A stretch of DNA of 64,000 nucleotides from Globisporangium splendens (GCA_006386115.1 VFIW01000128.1:1-64000); one strand, 5' to 3'; positions 12,338 to 24,672 are shown, counted from the first letter of the stretch. Program-made: numbers and translations. Notes: generated by a model from the letters alone, not told the origin.

Positions 12338-12940
12338 ATATATATTAAAGTTTGTATGGTCTTCAATTTTCTTCCTTTCTGTCGTCTCGATGCTCCATCA
12401 TTTTCGCCATTGCGTCTTTTTTTGTGGGTGCTCAACACGGAAATATAACAAGATACCGTTGTTTGCAGAAGAAAAAAACAAGCGAAAGGATCAGTTGGAT
12501 TCACGTGCATCTTCCCTTCCTCTTTTTTTTTTCTACGAGCCATATGCAAGGACCCTGTCGTATTACAGATCACAAAAAATCATGGCTGCAAGGGTAGGTC
12601 TTGCATCTCATTGACAACCATTCGACAGACGAGGTTGACACCCCGAATTCGTTGCCCTGCTAAAGGCGAGTGAAATAACAACAACAGCAGCAACAAAGAC
12701 CATTGATACAGCGGCGGAGGACTTCACGCACTGGTCCATTACAATTGTGCTCGAACGTGATGGCAGCTGTGATCGCTGCGTGGAAATCAAAAGCATCGTT
12801 TCCGTTTTACACAATTTGTCCACCTTTCCTGACCTGTGTAGATTTTTGCTCGCTAATAGCGCTTGGTCCCAGTACCGTTGCCATTGTCCGTCGCAGCGCT
12901 AAGTTCGCATCGAAACGCTGGTGACGATCATCGATTTCGA
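12338..12940. other. Intergenic between MYB 1 and retroelement remnant
   Basis: Low-complexity T-rich stretches and no recognised gene. Confidence 0.4.
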
Positions 12941-12943
12941 CGC

Positions 12944-12967
12944 ATGTATGATCGTCGCATCATACAT
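12944..12967. repeat. Perfect 9-bp inverted repeat
   Basis: ATGTATGAT, a 6-nt spacer, then ATCATACAT. It sits at the 3' edge of the reverse transcriptase remnant and could be part of an element terminus or a chance hairpin. Confidence 0.6.
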
Positions 12968-13560
12968 TGCCTGCTAGAGATGCGTCCGTCGGAGTGAAGT
13001 GACAGGTCAGGTACCGATGATTGATTGTTGAGCCTGCCAGCGCGTAACAAGCAGGCGATCCGCACCACCCGAAACCGCACGCCAGGTCGATAACCAAGTA
13101 CTCTTCAAACACGAACGCGAGCATGTGCACGTTGTTCTCGTGAATCAGGATATGTCGAAAAGCACCAGCTACGCCACTCACCATCATTAGAGTACGACAT
13201 CTTGGAGACTGCTATCGTATCTCGTAAATGCACCGAGCTATATCGCTTGGTGGAACATACAAAGTATCAGGAAAGTTGGCTCGATCCGTATCGCCTTTCA
13301 TGGGATCTCCTTCAACGAACAAATAATCGTTGATCACTCGAATGTCGGGGCCACCAGGTCCATCTTCATCGACAACTCCGAGCGGGCTGATTGTCACCGG
13401 CCACTGCGCTGCCGTTGTAGCCTGCGCGATGAGATTCCTTCCGTTGCGCTTACCTTCCGCAAGTGTTGGCGTAGTATGTTTCGGTGAGCCTTAACTGAGT
13501 TGTGGTTGACTGGCCGATTTTTTGGGAAATCGGCTTCGATCCCTTCCATTGCGGCTGCTC
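12960..13560 (-). mobile_element. DIRS-like reverse transcriptase fragment (degenerate)
   Basis: On the minus strand, from high to low coordinates, I read NRPVNHNSVKAHRNILRQHL, then ISPLGVVDEDG and PDIRVINDYLF, then TDRANFPDTLYVPPSDIARC, and in another frame GAFRHILIHENN and VIDLACGFGWCGSPACYALA. These are the finger and early palm blocks of a reverse transcriptase of the DIRS/Ngaro-like kind abundant in oomycete genomes (assignment from recalled patterns). The catalytic YxDD region, RNase H and recombinase are absent, and frame changes near 13200 and 13450 show decay. The element lies between MYB genes 1 and 2. Confidence 0.65.
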
Positions 13561-13569
13561 ACCATCCCG

Positions 13570-16080
13570 AATGTTGGAGTTCCAGAACCGGACCCTGCGC
13601 GTCATGTGGTCGTCAGCCAAAGAGGCTAGTCATGTAATGCCTTGTTCGGTCTCGGATTGTGCTTCTCCTGGCTGTGCACGAGTCAAAGTCAAGTAAAAGG
13701 AGTTTCGATATCACAGCCAATTCAGCTAGAGTATCAGCCAACGCCATCTCGATGTCGTCGTCACGTGCTGGGTCGGGGAGGGCACTAATCTCTAAATACA
13801 CACCGCTGCATATTTACAGAGTCCAGTTCCCACCGCTTGCTTGACTGACTCGAGATTTAGTGCCAATGATGCGTCGGTGTTTCGTCACACGGTGTGATGT
13901 ATGCCCATTGTCACATGGCGTGAGCGGATATGTTTCTGCACTCTTGTTGCTGGGTCTGTGTCCATGTGGGCGGTGTTGGCAAACGACTACACTACGATTG
14001 GAGTGATTTCCATTGGCGACTGGACCGTTCTGGCGTCAAAGTTCTGCGAGTTTATGATCAATGCCTTGATGATTCGTGACGATAAAAGCACGAACTTCAG
14101 CAGGAAAGCTTTGGGACCGGAAGTGAGCGCATTTTCGGGACACACGCATTTCAGTGACTCCACCTTGACATCCCATTTGTGACAGAGATTTCAAACAAAC
14201 GTTTGTTCGCATTGACGGGGCAGTTAAGAAAGTTCAGCGATACTTGAGAGGTCTTTGGAACGCGATTCTCTCGCGTTGGTGCTGTAGATGCTCCTACAGT
14301 TGATTGAACTGGACGCTGCTCCTGATGCGAATCTCGAGGCGCCATTAGGGAACCGTCGTTCCGCGAGAAATGCAGGTGCACATCGCATGGTGCCGCCATC
14401 TCTTGTGTCAGCAACTGACTGCAGAATCGCCATAACTTGGTGTTGATCCAAAATCCAAGCTAATCAGTTCTGTGTTTGTCTGCTGCAACTCGGAATACTG
14501 TTTCGTAAACGCCAAAGCCGCCCTGAGAAACCTGCCGTCTCAACATCAAATAATTGTTCAGCGAAGATGCAGCGATTTTGCAGCCCGCCAACGATCCGCG
14601 AGAAAGAAGACGAGCGAGCAGCGGCTGGGAGCGCTGATCAACGTGATATGCAAAGGCAATTGAGATAAATCTCCCTCGAGCAAGATACACAGCTATAAAC
14701 AGGCAAAACTCCTTTGTGCAGTACAGTTGGAGCTGACACCGGACCTGGCCTCACACAGGCGCACATGTGCCGAGGCAAGGTCGAGCTTGTCCATGCCAGA
14801 GTGGAGAGCGTATCGCTACGCACCGCAGTCCCTCAATCTAATCTGTTCCGGTCTGAGGTTCTGCCCCAGCACTTGCTCGGTTATTTCTTGGTATTATGAT
14901 GCTCCCAGAGCAGCACACCCACATGGCTCGTGCACACCTATCCCTTAATTGCCATTTTCTCTCCAAATATTTGCAACATTTGCCCACCATCTTTTACTGC
15001 ATGAAAACGCTGGCTGTTCCGTACCGACTTCCTTTGTTTATACCGATCCTGTCATCTGAACGTGCACTGTTCAAAATGATGTTTTCTATTTGAAATTTAC
15101 GCTCGTAAACTATTTTCCGTCACAACTGGATTTTTTGGGACACCTCTAAAATGATACCCATCCTTTTCGTTGTCGTTCGGTTGCATGTTTACCATGTGCA
15201 AACGACTACTTCGATTTATCCAAGGCAGCCGAACGCGGTAAACGAATGTGGTAAAGAAAAGCCGACATCGACACCATCCTTCTCGCCACCAGCAGGCTGC
15301 AAAATTCGTCTCATCCTCTCGCTACAGCAGACACAGCACCCAGAGTTTCTCGAAGTGATGTGCAGCTTTTGCAGTCACCTTTTTATTATTGTGCACTTTT
15401 CATCTGCTGTATTTAACCTACATAGTCCCTGTGCAGTTTTGAACCCAAATATGCAGACAAATGCAGTTCTATTTGCGATTTCGTTCAACATCCCACGGTG
15501 GCACAATGCGAATGGGCTGGTGCACCTCGATCCTTTGTTTGAATTCATGCGGCATGGGACAGGCTCCGTGCTATAATGCAGGTACCGTGAGTGAAATTAT
15601 AGTGACAGAGAAAAATGCAGCGTGCCTGTCGTTTACAAGAGGTCTAATAACTCGTGCCATGTCGCTGCCGCTTGCTAGAGCACTTTAATTTGTGTACTCG
15701 CTCAGATTCCACTCACAACACGCTACTGAATATGCAAGTCGAAAATGTTATGATAACTTTACGTCGCTCTTTGTTGTTTCGTCAACGTAAACTCTGGACC
15801 AATCAAACATCAGCCGCACATTGTAAAACGAAGCAACAATGGATAACATTCGAAATATCCAGGCAATCAAGCTCTCTCGAGCAGCGTGCGGTTCTTCCTA
15901 TTCACTGTTTGGGCTCGTGGAGCATGTAACCACATATCTCATGCAGTGATCTTCTGAAGCGAGAGAGTCTCTGGCAGAGACTCGTCGGTAAGTCTCTCGT
16001 GGGCAGTCAACAAAGGTGTCCATACAGCAGGATCTCTGTGGCCTGGACTGCAATTAATCCAGGAGCGAATTACACAACAT
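13570..16080. other. Gene-poor spacer
   Basis: About 2.5 kb with scattered open frames under 145 codons and no recognised domain. A short perfect hairpin (GAGTCTCT, 3-nt loop, AGAGACTC) lies at 15965-15983, just before the LINE remnant. The stretch may include further decayed retroelement sequence. Confidence 0.35.
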
Positions 16081-16084
16081 CCCA

Positions 16085-17337
16085 GGGATTACAGTTTATA
16101 CGGCTCAGACTCTTCTCCGGCTGAAAGCCAACCGACTCTCCATGTGGAACTTTGAGAAAGCTGATCTATCCTGCTCGAATCCCGAATGTTCCCAAGTTGT
16201 CCAATCTTCTGTTCAACATCTACTCTGGGAGTGTCCGAGAGCCAAACTCGTGTGGAACTACTTTTATGCGCTATGGGCGAAGATCGGAATCACTCCTGGT
16301 CACGACCCGCAATCTGGATCTTCAGTCTGGATCTACCAGATACTCCAAGGCATGCATGGACCACGATCAAGAGACACATTATCGGACACAAGTTCTCCAA
16401 TGAACATCTCCAAGATAATCTCTATCCCGTCGCACACATGCTGTGGCGATATATGAGCGCGTCGCTCATACAGACCATTTGGTGTGCACATCTGCGACGC
16501 ATGGATTCGGATCCAATCGAATCGGCTGCTGAGATGGCGATCATGATGACCAGATTAGAGGCAGGAATGCGAAACCTCACACGACTCGCTGAAGCGCAAG
16601 TTGGAGACTCGGACGGTCACACGGTTGCAGCAGTTCTCAAGGCATATGTCGACTGCTTTCTCAGCCAAACCGACGCCATTCCCTTGACTCCAAGTGATAC
16701 TCGCGGCGTTTACCTGTTGTTTTTCGATGGTGGATCACGCGGCAATCCAGGACCAGGAGGGACTGGATCCATTATCGTGCGTGCCCATAAGGACTCGCAC
16801 ACAGCCAGTTTAATCTGGGCCGCCAGCATGGCCAATAGCAGGAAGGACATGACCAACAACTTTGCCGAGTACTGGGGTCTCATACATGGACTCCGAGAAG
16901 CCCAACGCAGTCACTTCGAACCGTTGTACGTGATTGGAGACAGTGCGCTCATTATCTCCCAACAGAGAATGCATCGGTCCCCTCGACAGCACCGATTGGC
17001 ACGTTTATACCAGACAAGTCGACGACTCGCGGATTGCATCGACGTCCGAGGATGGTGCCATCACTACCGTGCCTTCAACAAGATGGCGGACTCAGCCGCC
17101 AACCTAGCCATGGACACCAGAACCTCAACGCAGGTCCACTTCCCAACTCAAAGAGCTGCTTTCAACAATCTCACCCAGGATCTTGACAACGACGTCATGC
17201 ATTGGCTTATGCGAAGTTCGGAAGACCCAAGGTCATTGGACAACACAAGGCAGCCTCACATAGGACCGAGAGAACATGCCATCCTGGTCAAAGATTATTT
17301 AGCAGTTAGAGGTGACCTAGTGCAAACCTCGCTATAG
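16085..17337 (+). mobile_element. LINE (non-LTR retrotransposon) 3' remnant: zinc-finger segment and RNase H
   Basis: Frame one (16085 to about 16310) gives TLLRLKANRLSMWNFEKADL, then CSNPECSQ and HLLWECPRAKLVWNYF, the Cys/His segment that follows the reverse transcriptase in many LINE polyproteins. The reading shifts frame near 16305-16325 and continues open to 17337 as an RNase HI domain. All four acidic catalytic positions can be seen: D in YLLFFDGGSRGNPGPGG, E in NNFAEYWGL, D in VIGDSALI, and D in NKMADSAANLAMD. No reverse transcriptase or endonuclease domain is present upstream, so this is a 5'-truncated, frameshifted copy. The RNase H reading frame (16186-17337) is open for 383 codons. 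Confidence 0.85.
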
Positions 17338-17844
17338 ACACATTTACACTCCTATATGGAATTCGCAATGAAGAGTAGTTAGGAGAATGGATATTGTAGG
17401 TCACGACGATGAACCTAAATATACCTCACCTTATAAAGTCTCTCGTGTTGCAGGCAATCGAGATGTATCCATCTCTGTTCCTTCTCTGGCCCGTTTATGT
17501 GTTCTCGAGAAGTCATAGAACAGACCCCTTTGCGCCTCATCACCATCGTGATCTGCTCGTCCTGTTGCGATCCGCCTCCAGGACGTATGACACTGCCACC
17601 GCACCCAGTACCAGACGACTTGAGCGTGAGTGGTACAGTTGCACTCGCCTAGATTTTCCGTCGTAAGGTCACGCGTGCGCATCGAGTCAGGTGTAGGACA
17701 CAACGCGCCAGCCAACCATGTCAACGGAATGCGAGAAGACGGCATCACTACAACCTGAGCCTCCTCACAGGGTTTTTTTGTACCGGAACGGATCTCGTTG
17801 CCGTCGCCGTCAGCGATATTCTCCCGTCTCCTTTTTTTCCCAAC

Positions 17845-17858
17845 CCATTTCTAAATTC
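17845..17858 (+). promoter_or_regulatory. Initiator-like core promoter of MYB 2
   Basis: CCATTTCTAAATTC lies 57-70 nt before the ATG and resembles the oomycete initiator plus A/T-rich flank (consensus TCAYTYYN-CAWTTT), with its first base changed. Confidence 0.35.
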
Positions 17859-17914
17859 ACCACCTCGCGAACACTCACGAGCATACACACTCACGAGCAC
17901 TGAGTAGTCACGTC

Positions 17915-18535
17915 ATGGCGAACACTAAAGGCGGCAAAACCGGTCGTAGCCATATCGAACGAGGCGTCTGGTCCGAGGAGGAGCACGACAAGTTCCTTGT
18001 CGGTCTGAGGATGTATCCCGAGGGCCCGTGGAAGCTGATTGCCGAGCGTGTCGGTACTCGGTCCGCGCGTCAAGTGCAGACTCACGCACAGAAATACTAC
18101 GAGAAGGTCGCGCGCCGATTACGCGGGTTGCGCAAGGACCGCAAGAAGCTCGTGCGCCCCGAGCACCGTCTAGACGAAGACATGGAGAAGTTGTGCAAGG
18201 TCGCCGTCTGTGAAGAGACCAAGATTCCAACTGGACCTGTTCGTCGTGGTCTGAGCCCAATTCTCGTCCAGCCATACATCGGTTCGCCATCAGGAGTGGA
18301 CGCGACGACCGTTGATGCCGACAGCAGCACGATGCCATCCCGCGAACGCGCCGATTCGAGTGCAGATTCGATTGCGTCACAAGGTTCAGTGGAGTTTGGC
18401 GAGTTCAATTGGAAACAAGACGAAATTTGTGCGAACGATATCGCCGACTTGGACGACCTGGATGCGCTTTTAGACTTTGACGATTACTGCCTGGACTATC
18501 TGATTGACATTCTCGGTCCAAGCGTGTGGGTATGA
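17915..18535 (+). CDS. Single-repeat MYB transcription factor 2
   Basis: 206 aa, no intron. The MYB repeat covers roughly residues 18-65, with Trp19 and Trp39 and the QTHAQKYYEK signature at 55-64, then the basic RRLRGLRKDRKK and PEHRLDEDMEKLC segments. The rest is Ser/Asp-rich and ends in an acidic motif (DLDALLDFDDYCLDYLIDIL) that recurs in modified form in MYB 3 and MYB 4. It is probably an activation or partner-binding surface (inference). Start ATG gives MANTKGGK; the stop TGA is at 18535. Likely nuclear. It is closest to MYB 1 and 3 in the DNA-binding part. Confidence 0.92.
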   Translation: MANTKGGKTGRSHIERGVWSEEEHDKFLVGLRMYPEGPWKLIAERVGTRSARQVQTHAQKYYEKVARRLRGLRKDRKKLVRPEHRLDEDMEKLCKVAVCEETKIPTGPVRRGLSPILVQPYIGSPSGVDATTVDADSSTMPSRERADSSADSIASQGSVEFGEFNWKQDEICANDIADLDDLDALLDFDDYCLDYLIDILGPSVWV

Positions 18536-20957
18536 TTCGAATCCAGGTTGATGCAATTTGTTGGTTCCGTGTGACTCAATACTTGCACAACATAATTTAT
18601 AGTGCAACCAATGTGAATAATGTACTCCTTTCTAGACGATGTATCGGAATCGTGCACCCTTCCCTGTTCCATCCACGTCTTGACCAAACTGCCTTCTTCG
18701 GATGCTATATTGTTTGTGGTTATCCGCCTATATTTGCGAGTAGGAAGCCTAACAGCAGAGCCTCGTGAATGCTTGTATTCTTATGGAACAGAGCGCCTAC
18801 CACCGCAGTGCATTCATCCAAGTCTTCCAGCTCTCAAGTCGAATGCGCGACACTGATCACACCTGAGCTCTCTGCGAGCACGCGATGCTGGCCAAAGGGA
18901 GAACGTATTCAGAGTTTACCATTATGGGTATTTTTTCTCTTCCCGCAGGTGCTTTTCACCCAAATGTCCCAATAGCGCAAGAAGGACACTCTGCTGTGGC
19001 ACTTTTGTTGAAGAGGAGACCGTGTTCCGTCCCGCCACTTTCGGGAGCTACCATTCGTGAGCCATACACTTCGGTCCCTCGCATCAACACGCGAGTCACG
19101 ATTGACACTCGGTCTCAGAACATGTGGGTGCAAAACCAGGCCGTAGGTCTACATCGCGTTGATTGCAGATCACAAAGACAACTGCCGATTTGGGTCTCTG
19201 GAAGAGAGAGAGACACACACACAAAAAGAATACGTGACACTCGTTCCAATCGGCGAAAATTTCACCATCTAGAATCATACCCCTCCCTCGAATTTGCCAA
19301 TCTGTTCCCCAGTCGCCTCAAATGTGTGGATGCTTCAATGTTGACCCTGCTGATAAACACATTGCACGTGTTCAAGACGCCGCACATCTTGACGTAAGTC
19401 GAATCATTTTGCGCACGACACAGGTCATTTCGATGACGTGCAGGGAAACTGCAGGATAGGTGATGATTCTATCGAAACAAGAGATCGCAACTACCGAATT
19501 TATGAGTCATGCATGCCCTGTGTAAACGAGGATATCCTAGTGTCTGCTTTGACGACGAAGTCTCGGCGCAGTGCCGGTTGCTTGCTTGGGATGTGAATAA
19601 GAAAGTGTCCGCTTGCTGTCCAAATCCTGTGCTGAATACAACACGAAGGAAACAACATGTGCCAAGATATGTGTTTTCTCGGGCATCGATGACTGAAGGT
19701 AGCATTCGTCATAAAATGTGCACGTCTTGACTGTACGGCCACTGCAAACCTTAAACTTGATGGACAGTCATCTTTCAGATGTGTGTGCCACATACTCTTT
19801 AAATTGCTATACGTGTCACACAGTGCGTTTAAATTTGTACGCATGTTCCGTGACAGCTGCAACATGGTCGCATTTGCGCAGAGAGAACTTGTGAAAGAAG
19901 CAACATGCGCCGGTGTCATTCTTCTTCTTACAAGAGAGGACTTTTGAAAGAAGCAACAGATCTCAGCTCTCACTGCCAGACCGCACACCACATCGGACCC
20001 GTGCGCACCCTTACCCAGTACCCTTTACGTTGTGGCGGTGGTGCTTCATTTCGATGGTCCGACACTTCAATGAAGATGGAATTGCCGTCACGGACACTGG
20101 GAAACCATGCTTAACTGCTAGTATTCTGTTCAAGTCGACAGAAAGTTTTGGAGGAGATAGAAGTAGAGAGATTTGGGCTGTCGATAATGTACCGGTACGG
20201 GTGACATCGCTGAAACTCCTTCTCTTATCAAATGTGAGCATGCGCTGTTCGCGTGATGCAATGCACTTTTACCTGTTTCATTGCTGAGCTCGAACCATGC
20301 TTGATTTGGTTTTACAAGTCAGGCAGGACGCAACGACCCGTGGATTTTGTGTTCGCATCTCGCTGATTGAGGGACTCGAAAGCATTTTCAGGAGTTCGCC
20401 AAGATTGTGGGAAGAGCATCAGAATCAAATAAACAGTCACAAACTCGGCTCAGAATGTATCATTCTACCTTTTGTGAACTACACCATCAAAAGTACCCAA
20501 CAAATGCTGCCACCCCAAATTACCCACCTAATAATGTGTCCAATGCTGCACTACGCCAGTGTGACACAGCACAACACTGATTTGATTCAGTATTATATGA
20601 TACGTCCACAGAAGGATGTGTTCTTTCGTGGTCATTCGTTGCCACATCCATTTCGCTCCTCCGATCTAACCGAACTGTAGCTTGTTTTTGATCCCATCCG
20701 CCGAGGTGGTGCACCCGACAATCGACTAATGCGCTACCCACAAGTGCCGCCTGTGGTGCGTACCCTATTACGACACCCAATGCCGAGTTCTCGAACATCG
20801 CCGCCCGCACTTCACGCACATACCCATTCACGTCAGGCAACTTGTGTTTGTTCTTCCGATCCGAATGTTTTGTTTTTCTCCGATATCCATCTTACGTCCT
20901 CGCCTCGATGGATCGGTCAATGATGAATATCAAGGCGATACAGACTCTCCGTTGTGA
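18536..20957. other. Gene-poor spacer between MYB 2 and MYB 3
   Basis: About 2.4 kb. Open frames up to 170 codons exist on both strands, but none shows a family motif, a conserved neighbour relation or convincing composition. I see no retroelement motif here. Confidence 0.4.
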
Positions 20958-20991
20958 ATGCACATGCGCGAAAGCGAGCAATCTGACACCA

Positions 20992-21006
20992 TCATTTCCC
21001 AAAATC
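20992..21006 (+). promoter_or_regulatory. Initiator-like core promoter of MYB 3
   Basis: TCATTTCCCAAAATC fits the oomycete initiator (TCATTTC) with an A-rich flank. It lies 48-62 nt before the ATG at 21054 and downstream of the upstream in-frame ATG at 20958, so it favours 21054 as the true start. Confidence 0.5.
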
Positions 21007-21053
21007 TGGAGCTAGAAACAACCAACTACCAAGCAACCGCTACGAGCACCACT

Positions 21054-21662
21054 ATGGCCAGCAACAACAGCAGCACCGTTGAGCATGGGGTCTGGTCCGA
21101 AGAAGAGCACGACAAGTTCCTTGTTGCGCTGAAGGTATATCCGAGGGGTCCATGGAAGAAGATTGCCGAATCAATCGGAACTCGGTCGGCCCGTCAAGTG
21201 CAAACGCATGCCCAAAAGTATTACGAGAAAGTTGCTCGCCGCGTACGTGGGTTGCGAAAGGATCGCAAGAGGCTGGTTCGGCCAGAACACCGCCTTGATG
21301 AAGACATGGCTACATTATGCAAAGTCGCGGAAAACGAAGCGAGCGTCTCGCGACTTGGTCCGATTCGAAACGGACTCAATGCTGTCCGCGCCATTCCACG
21401 CGAAGTGTTCGCTTCAGGTCAAAGGCACGTGGATGCGGGAGGAGAATACTTCAACACAGGGCTTGAGGCAAATCAAACTCAGAGTCGACGTGATTCGATC
21501 GAGTCGTTGTTGGAAGAAGAAGATGATGACGATTGTGGCGACACAACAGCCATGAACGGAACCGCGGAATCGGACGGCAGTGACTCGCTCCTGGGCATTG
21601 ATCAAACGTACTTGGACTACTTGATTACGATCCTGGATTCTTGCGAGGGGGATTCATGTTAA
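21054..21662 (+). CDS. Single-repeat MYB transcription factor 3
   Basis: 202 aa from the ATG at 21054 (MASNNSSTVEHG). An in-frame ATG at 20958 would add 32 residues, but a putative transcription start lies between the two. One MYB repeat (GVWSEEEHDKFLVALK, GPWKKIAESIGTRSARQ, QTHAQKYYEK), then RRVRGLRKDRKRL and PEHRLDEDMATLC as in MYB 2. The tail is acidic (SLLEEEDDDDCGD) and ends with LGIDQTYLDYLITIL, the C-terminal motif shared with MYB 2 and 4. Likely a nuclear regulator; target unknown. Confidence 0.92.
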   Translation: MASNNSSTVEHGVWSEEEHDKFLVALKVYPRGPWKKIAESIGTRSARQVQTHAQKYYEKVARRVRGLRKDRKRLVRPEHRLDEDMATLCKVAENEASVSRLGPIRNGLNAVRAIPREVFASGQRHVDAGGEYFNTGLEANQTQSRRDSIESLLEEEDDDDCGDTTAMNGTAESDGSDSLLGIDQTYLDYLITILDSCEGDSC

Positions 21663-23299
21663 AATTGCTCAGACTATAGTGAGGATCGTGTACTGTTTTA
21701 TCTGTGGAAGCAGGGACCAAAACGAAATTACAATAGCTCAAATGAATTGAAAAAACAGTCAAACAGTATGGCCACAACAGCAATTGCAAGTATAAGGATC
21801 AAATCGAAAATTAACGAAACGCTACAATTGCATTTGGCGAAGAATAACGATTTTGGGCTGAAAACGACAATTGAATCGAATTTGGTTCCTCGCGTGCTTC
21901 AGTGAGATGCCTGCAATGAGTTTCATCGTATGACCAAACGTCTTCAATGTCGCTTCTTGTCTAGCCCGAGCGTGCTTCGTGCATACCCTTATGTATCAAA
22001 CGTTGTGGCATCTTGCACTGTGTCGGATATTGAGGGTTTGAGGTGGGCTTGTGGGTACAACTCGAGGTATCAGAGAAAGAGTCGGTGCTCTGCGTTTTCT
22101 TCCAAATAATAAGGCCGTGATGGCACACAAGTTCAGTTTTGGCAGAAGAGTTATTTTGAAAACTTGATAGCAGAGAACGATTGTTCTGAAAAAACAAGTA
22201 AAGCTTAGCTGCCAAACGCCTTGCTCTGAGTTTGAAGTCGGCGGGTGCGTGGGGTATTAGTCACAACTATGACTACGACCAGTCACAAATTTGTTGTGAC
22301 CGACATATAACGGTGTATGTCTAACATGAGGCGCGGTTCGTGCAGCCACAACAGCAAACGAGGCTAGACAACCTGGATGCATTGGACAGTTCCCTGTTAA
22401 GTGTGGGCGTCATCTACGGCAATGAATTTGGCTCTGCTGCCGAGTCAGATCATGCGGATTCAATGCCTCTTCCTGTGGTTCGAGTTGCCGAAATCAAGCG
22501 AGTGCTCTTATGAAGACAGCAGAGAGTGTAACGCAAGAGCCACAAGCATGCTTTTACTTTTCGGATTTCGTTATTTGGTGACTTCTGATACCGGAGCGGG
22601 AGGGGGTTAAATGCCATTTAGGTTCTTAAGTGAAGTTGAGCAAAGACCGGAAAAGCAGTCTGGAAAGCAGGAAGTGGGTATACCCGAAAATGGTTCTCTA
22701 GCAGCACTTTTATATATGCATCCATGTGTGCTGACTCGATATCAACTCCCCATCTTCCTCCTCATGTCACAACATGATATGAACACTGTTGACAATATCT
22801 GCATGATTCTGTGCATGTACCTAAAATGCTATGGCAGTGTTCTCGAATTGTCGTTCATTGTACCCCTCGATAACCTGCAGGCACCAAAGGGCACAGAATA
22901 CAGTGTAGTTGTGGTCTTGCGCTTCGAGTAAAGGTAGATGCGGTTGGGCATGGATGAAGGGTTCCTAACGCGTCTGACAGAGAACAAAATGTCCACATCC
23001 TGTATGGGATAAACCCACCGCAAATCGCACGATGATCAGACCGTCGCCTGTATGTGCATGAGTTTGACTTGTAGCACTGCTCAAAATGACAGAGGAAGCA
23101 ATGTGTCGTACGGCATTGCGGGCATGTCCGAAATTGGGTATGCTTGAAAATGCTGGAGTTTGGGCAGGATGTACCCAGTATGCCGCTGTGTGCATGTTGC
23201 TAGATATGCTTTGTATTGATTAATAGTCTGCAGTCACTCGCACAGTCGAAGGCATAGCGTGTTTGACATCGCGCAATTCTCGCATGCACATTGTGATAC
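21663..23299. other. Intergenic between MYB 3 and MYB 4
   Basis: About 1.6 kb without a recognisable gene. Confidence 0.4.
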
Positions 23300-23313
23300 T
23301 CAGTTTCAGATTT
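23300..23313 (+). promoter_or_regulatory. Initiator-like core promoter of MYB 4
   Basis: TCAGTTTCAGATTT, 59-72 nt before the MYB 4 ATG, partly fits the initiator plus flank consensus. A (CAA)n run at about 23325-23343 lies between it and the start. Confidence 0.35.
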
Positions 23314-23371
23314 CCTGATTGAAAAACAACAACAACAACAACACCGATGCAAGTCCATAAATGAAGCGACC

Positions 23372-23974
23372 ATGAACGCCACTACGATCCAGACATCCAA
23401 GTCGAAGGCAACGTCGATCACTCGGCTATGGTCGGAAGACGAGCACGATAGATTTCTCGCTGCTCTCAAGAAATTCCCACGAGGTCCCTGGCGAATGATC
23501 GCCGCTCAGGTTGGCACTCGCACTCCGCGTCAAGTGCAGACCCACGCTCAAAAGTATTACGAGAAAGTCGACCGACGTTTGCGCGGCCTGCGCAAGGACC
23601 GCAAAAACGTCGTACGTTCCGAGCACCGGCTCGACGAAGACATGGAGCATTTGTGCCAGATCGTCGATCACGGTGCTGAAAATTCGCGGATTGGACCGTT
23701 TCTTGGTCGAGGCTTGAGTGCTCTTGTTACTGTGTTCGCCATAACATCCAGCGCCACCGAATCTGCCCGCACCGAAGAAAGCGGTCTTTCCCAATCTAAT
23801 GCATCTGGCTCCGATCTCGCAGTGCCCAGCGACGTGCTGAGCGCCAACGACGCGACTGGAACATCTTCGCTAGCTGATTTGGACGAGACCTATCTGGGAT
23901 ATCTGATGGAAGTCCTGGAATGTGCAAGCGAATGCGCAAGCGACGATAACAGCTCCGAGTTTGACCTAGAGTAG
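23372..23974 (+). CDS. Single-repeat MYB transcription factor 4
   Basis: 200 aa, no intron. MYB repeat with LWSEDEHDRFLAAL, GPWRMIAAQVGTRTPRQ and QTHAQKYYEK, then RRLRGLRKDRKNV and SEHRLDEDMEHLC. The C-terminal part is Ser/Thr-rich and carries the family ending LADLDETYLGYLMEVLE, followed by a short acidic extension. The start ATG gives MNATTIQT, about 19 residues before the MYB repeat, as in the paralogues. Likely a nuclear DNA-binding regulator. Confidence 0.92.
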   Translation: MNATTIQTSKSKATSITRLWSEDEHDRFLAALKKFPRGPWRMIAAQVGTRTPRQVQTHAQKYYEKVDRRLRGLRKDRKNVVRSEHRLDEDMEHLCQIVDHGAENSRIGPFLGRGLSALVTVFAITSSATESARTEESGLSQSNASGSDLAVPSDVLSANDATGTSSLADLDETYLGYLMEVLECASECASDDNSSEFDLE

Positions 23975-24672
23975 AGTAAACATAGACGATTTGGACAAAC
24001 TAGATTAACGAACCCCAGGCATTCTGAAGAAAGTGAAAATAAAACTCAGGTGATATCCTCCAGCACTCCAACTCCGAATGCATATCACTCTGCTGCCCAG
24101 CAAAGTTGAAGTATATCTATTGGAACACGGCCAAATTAATGTCTTACCTACCTCCCAAATGCTTGATACAGACTTGTCGAATGGAAAATGACACCACAAC
24201 AATCTGCCAGTTTTCCTTTCTCCATCTTGAGATAAGTCTCTATCATTGTAGAACGCTTGCTAGTCTATCATATTGCAGGGCGAAATGCACAGTGTCAAAG
24301 TACCAAAGCTAGTCACGCAAGCAAATACTACATAAAACTAGAACAATTCTCCGCAATCGCTGTCTCGGGAGGCTGCACATAAATGTCTTCGTTTATACGT
24401 GTTTCTCCTGGAAGCGAAATGCCATATGGAAGCAATCAGCATCATGTGCAAAACGAGTGCAACATCAAAGCTACAGGCTTGTTTTTCAGCCACTACCTAA
24501 CAGTTCAGAGTAAACCCATTGATCATGCTGTTATCCACTGCCCTGATTACAGCAGCAGCAAACAAATGCGCGCTTCGAGTAAACAGTAAAGGTATCTTCT
24601 ACAGCCAACGTCAAGCACATGAGCTAAAATGCAGAACTTTCAGCAAAGTGAAGAGCGCAGCCACTACTGCTG
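23975..24672. other. Intergenic between convergent MYB 4 and MYB 5
   Basis: MYB 4 (plus) and MYB 5 (minus) point towards each other, so this 700 bp should hold both 3' regions. No gene recognised. Confidence 0.4.

Noticed and set aside
20958..21053. 32-residue N-terminal extension of MYB 3
   Set aside because: A good initiator-like site lies inside it, so the upstream ATG is probably not in the mRNA.
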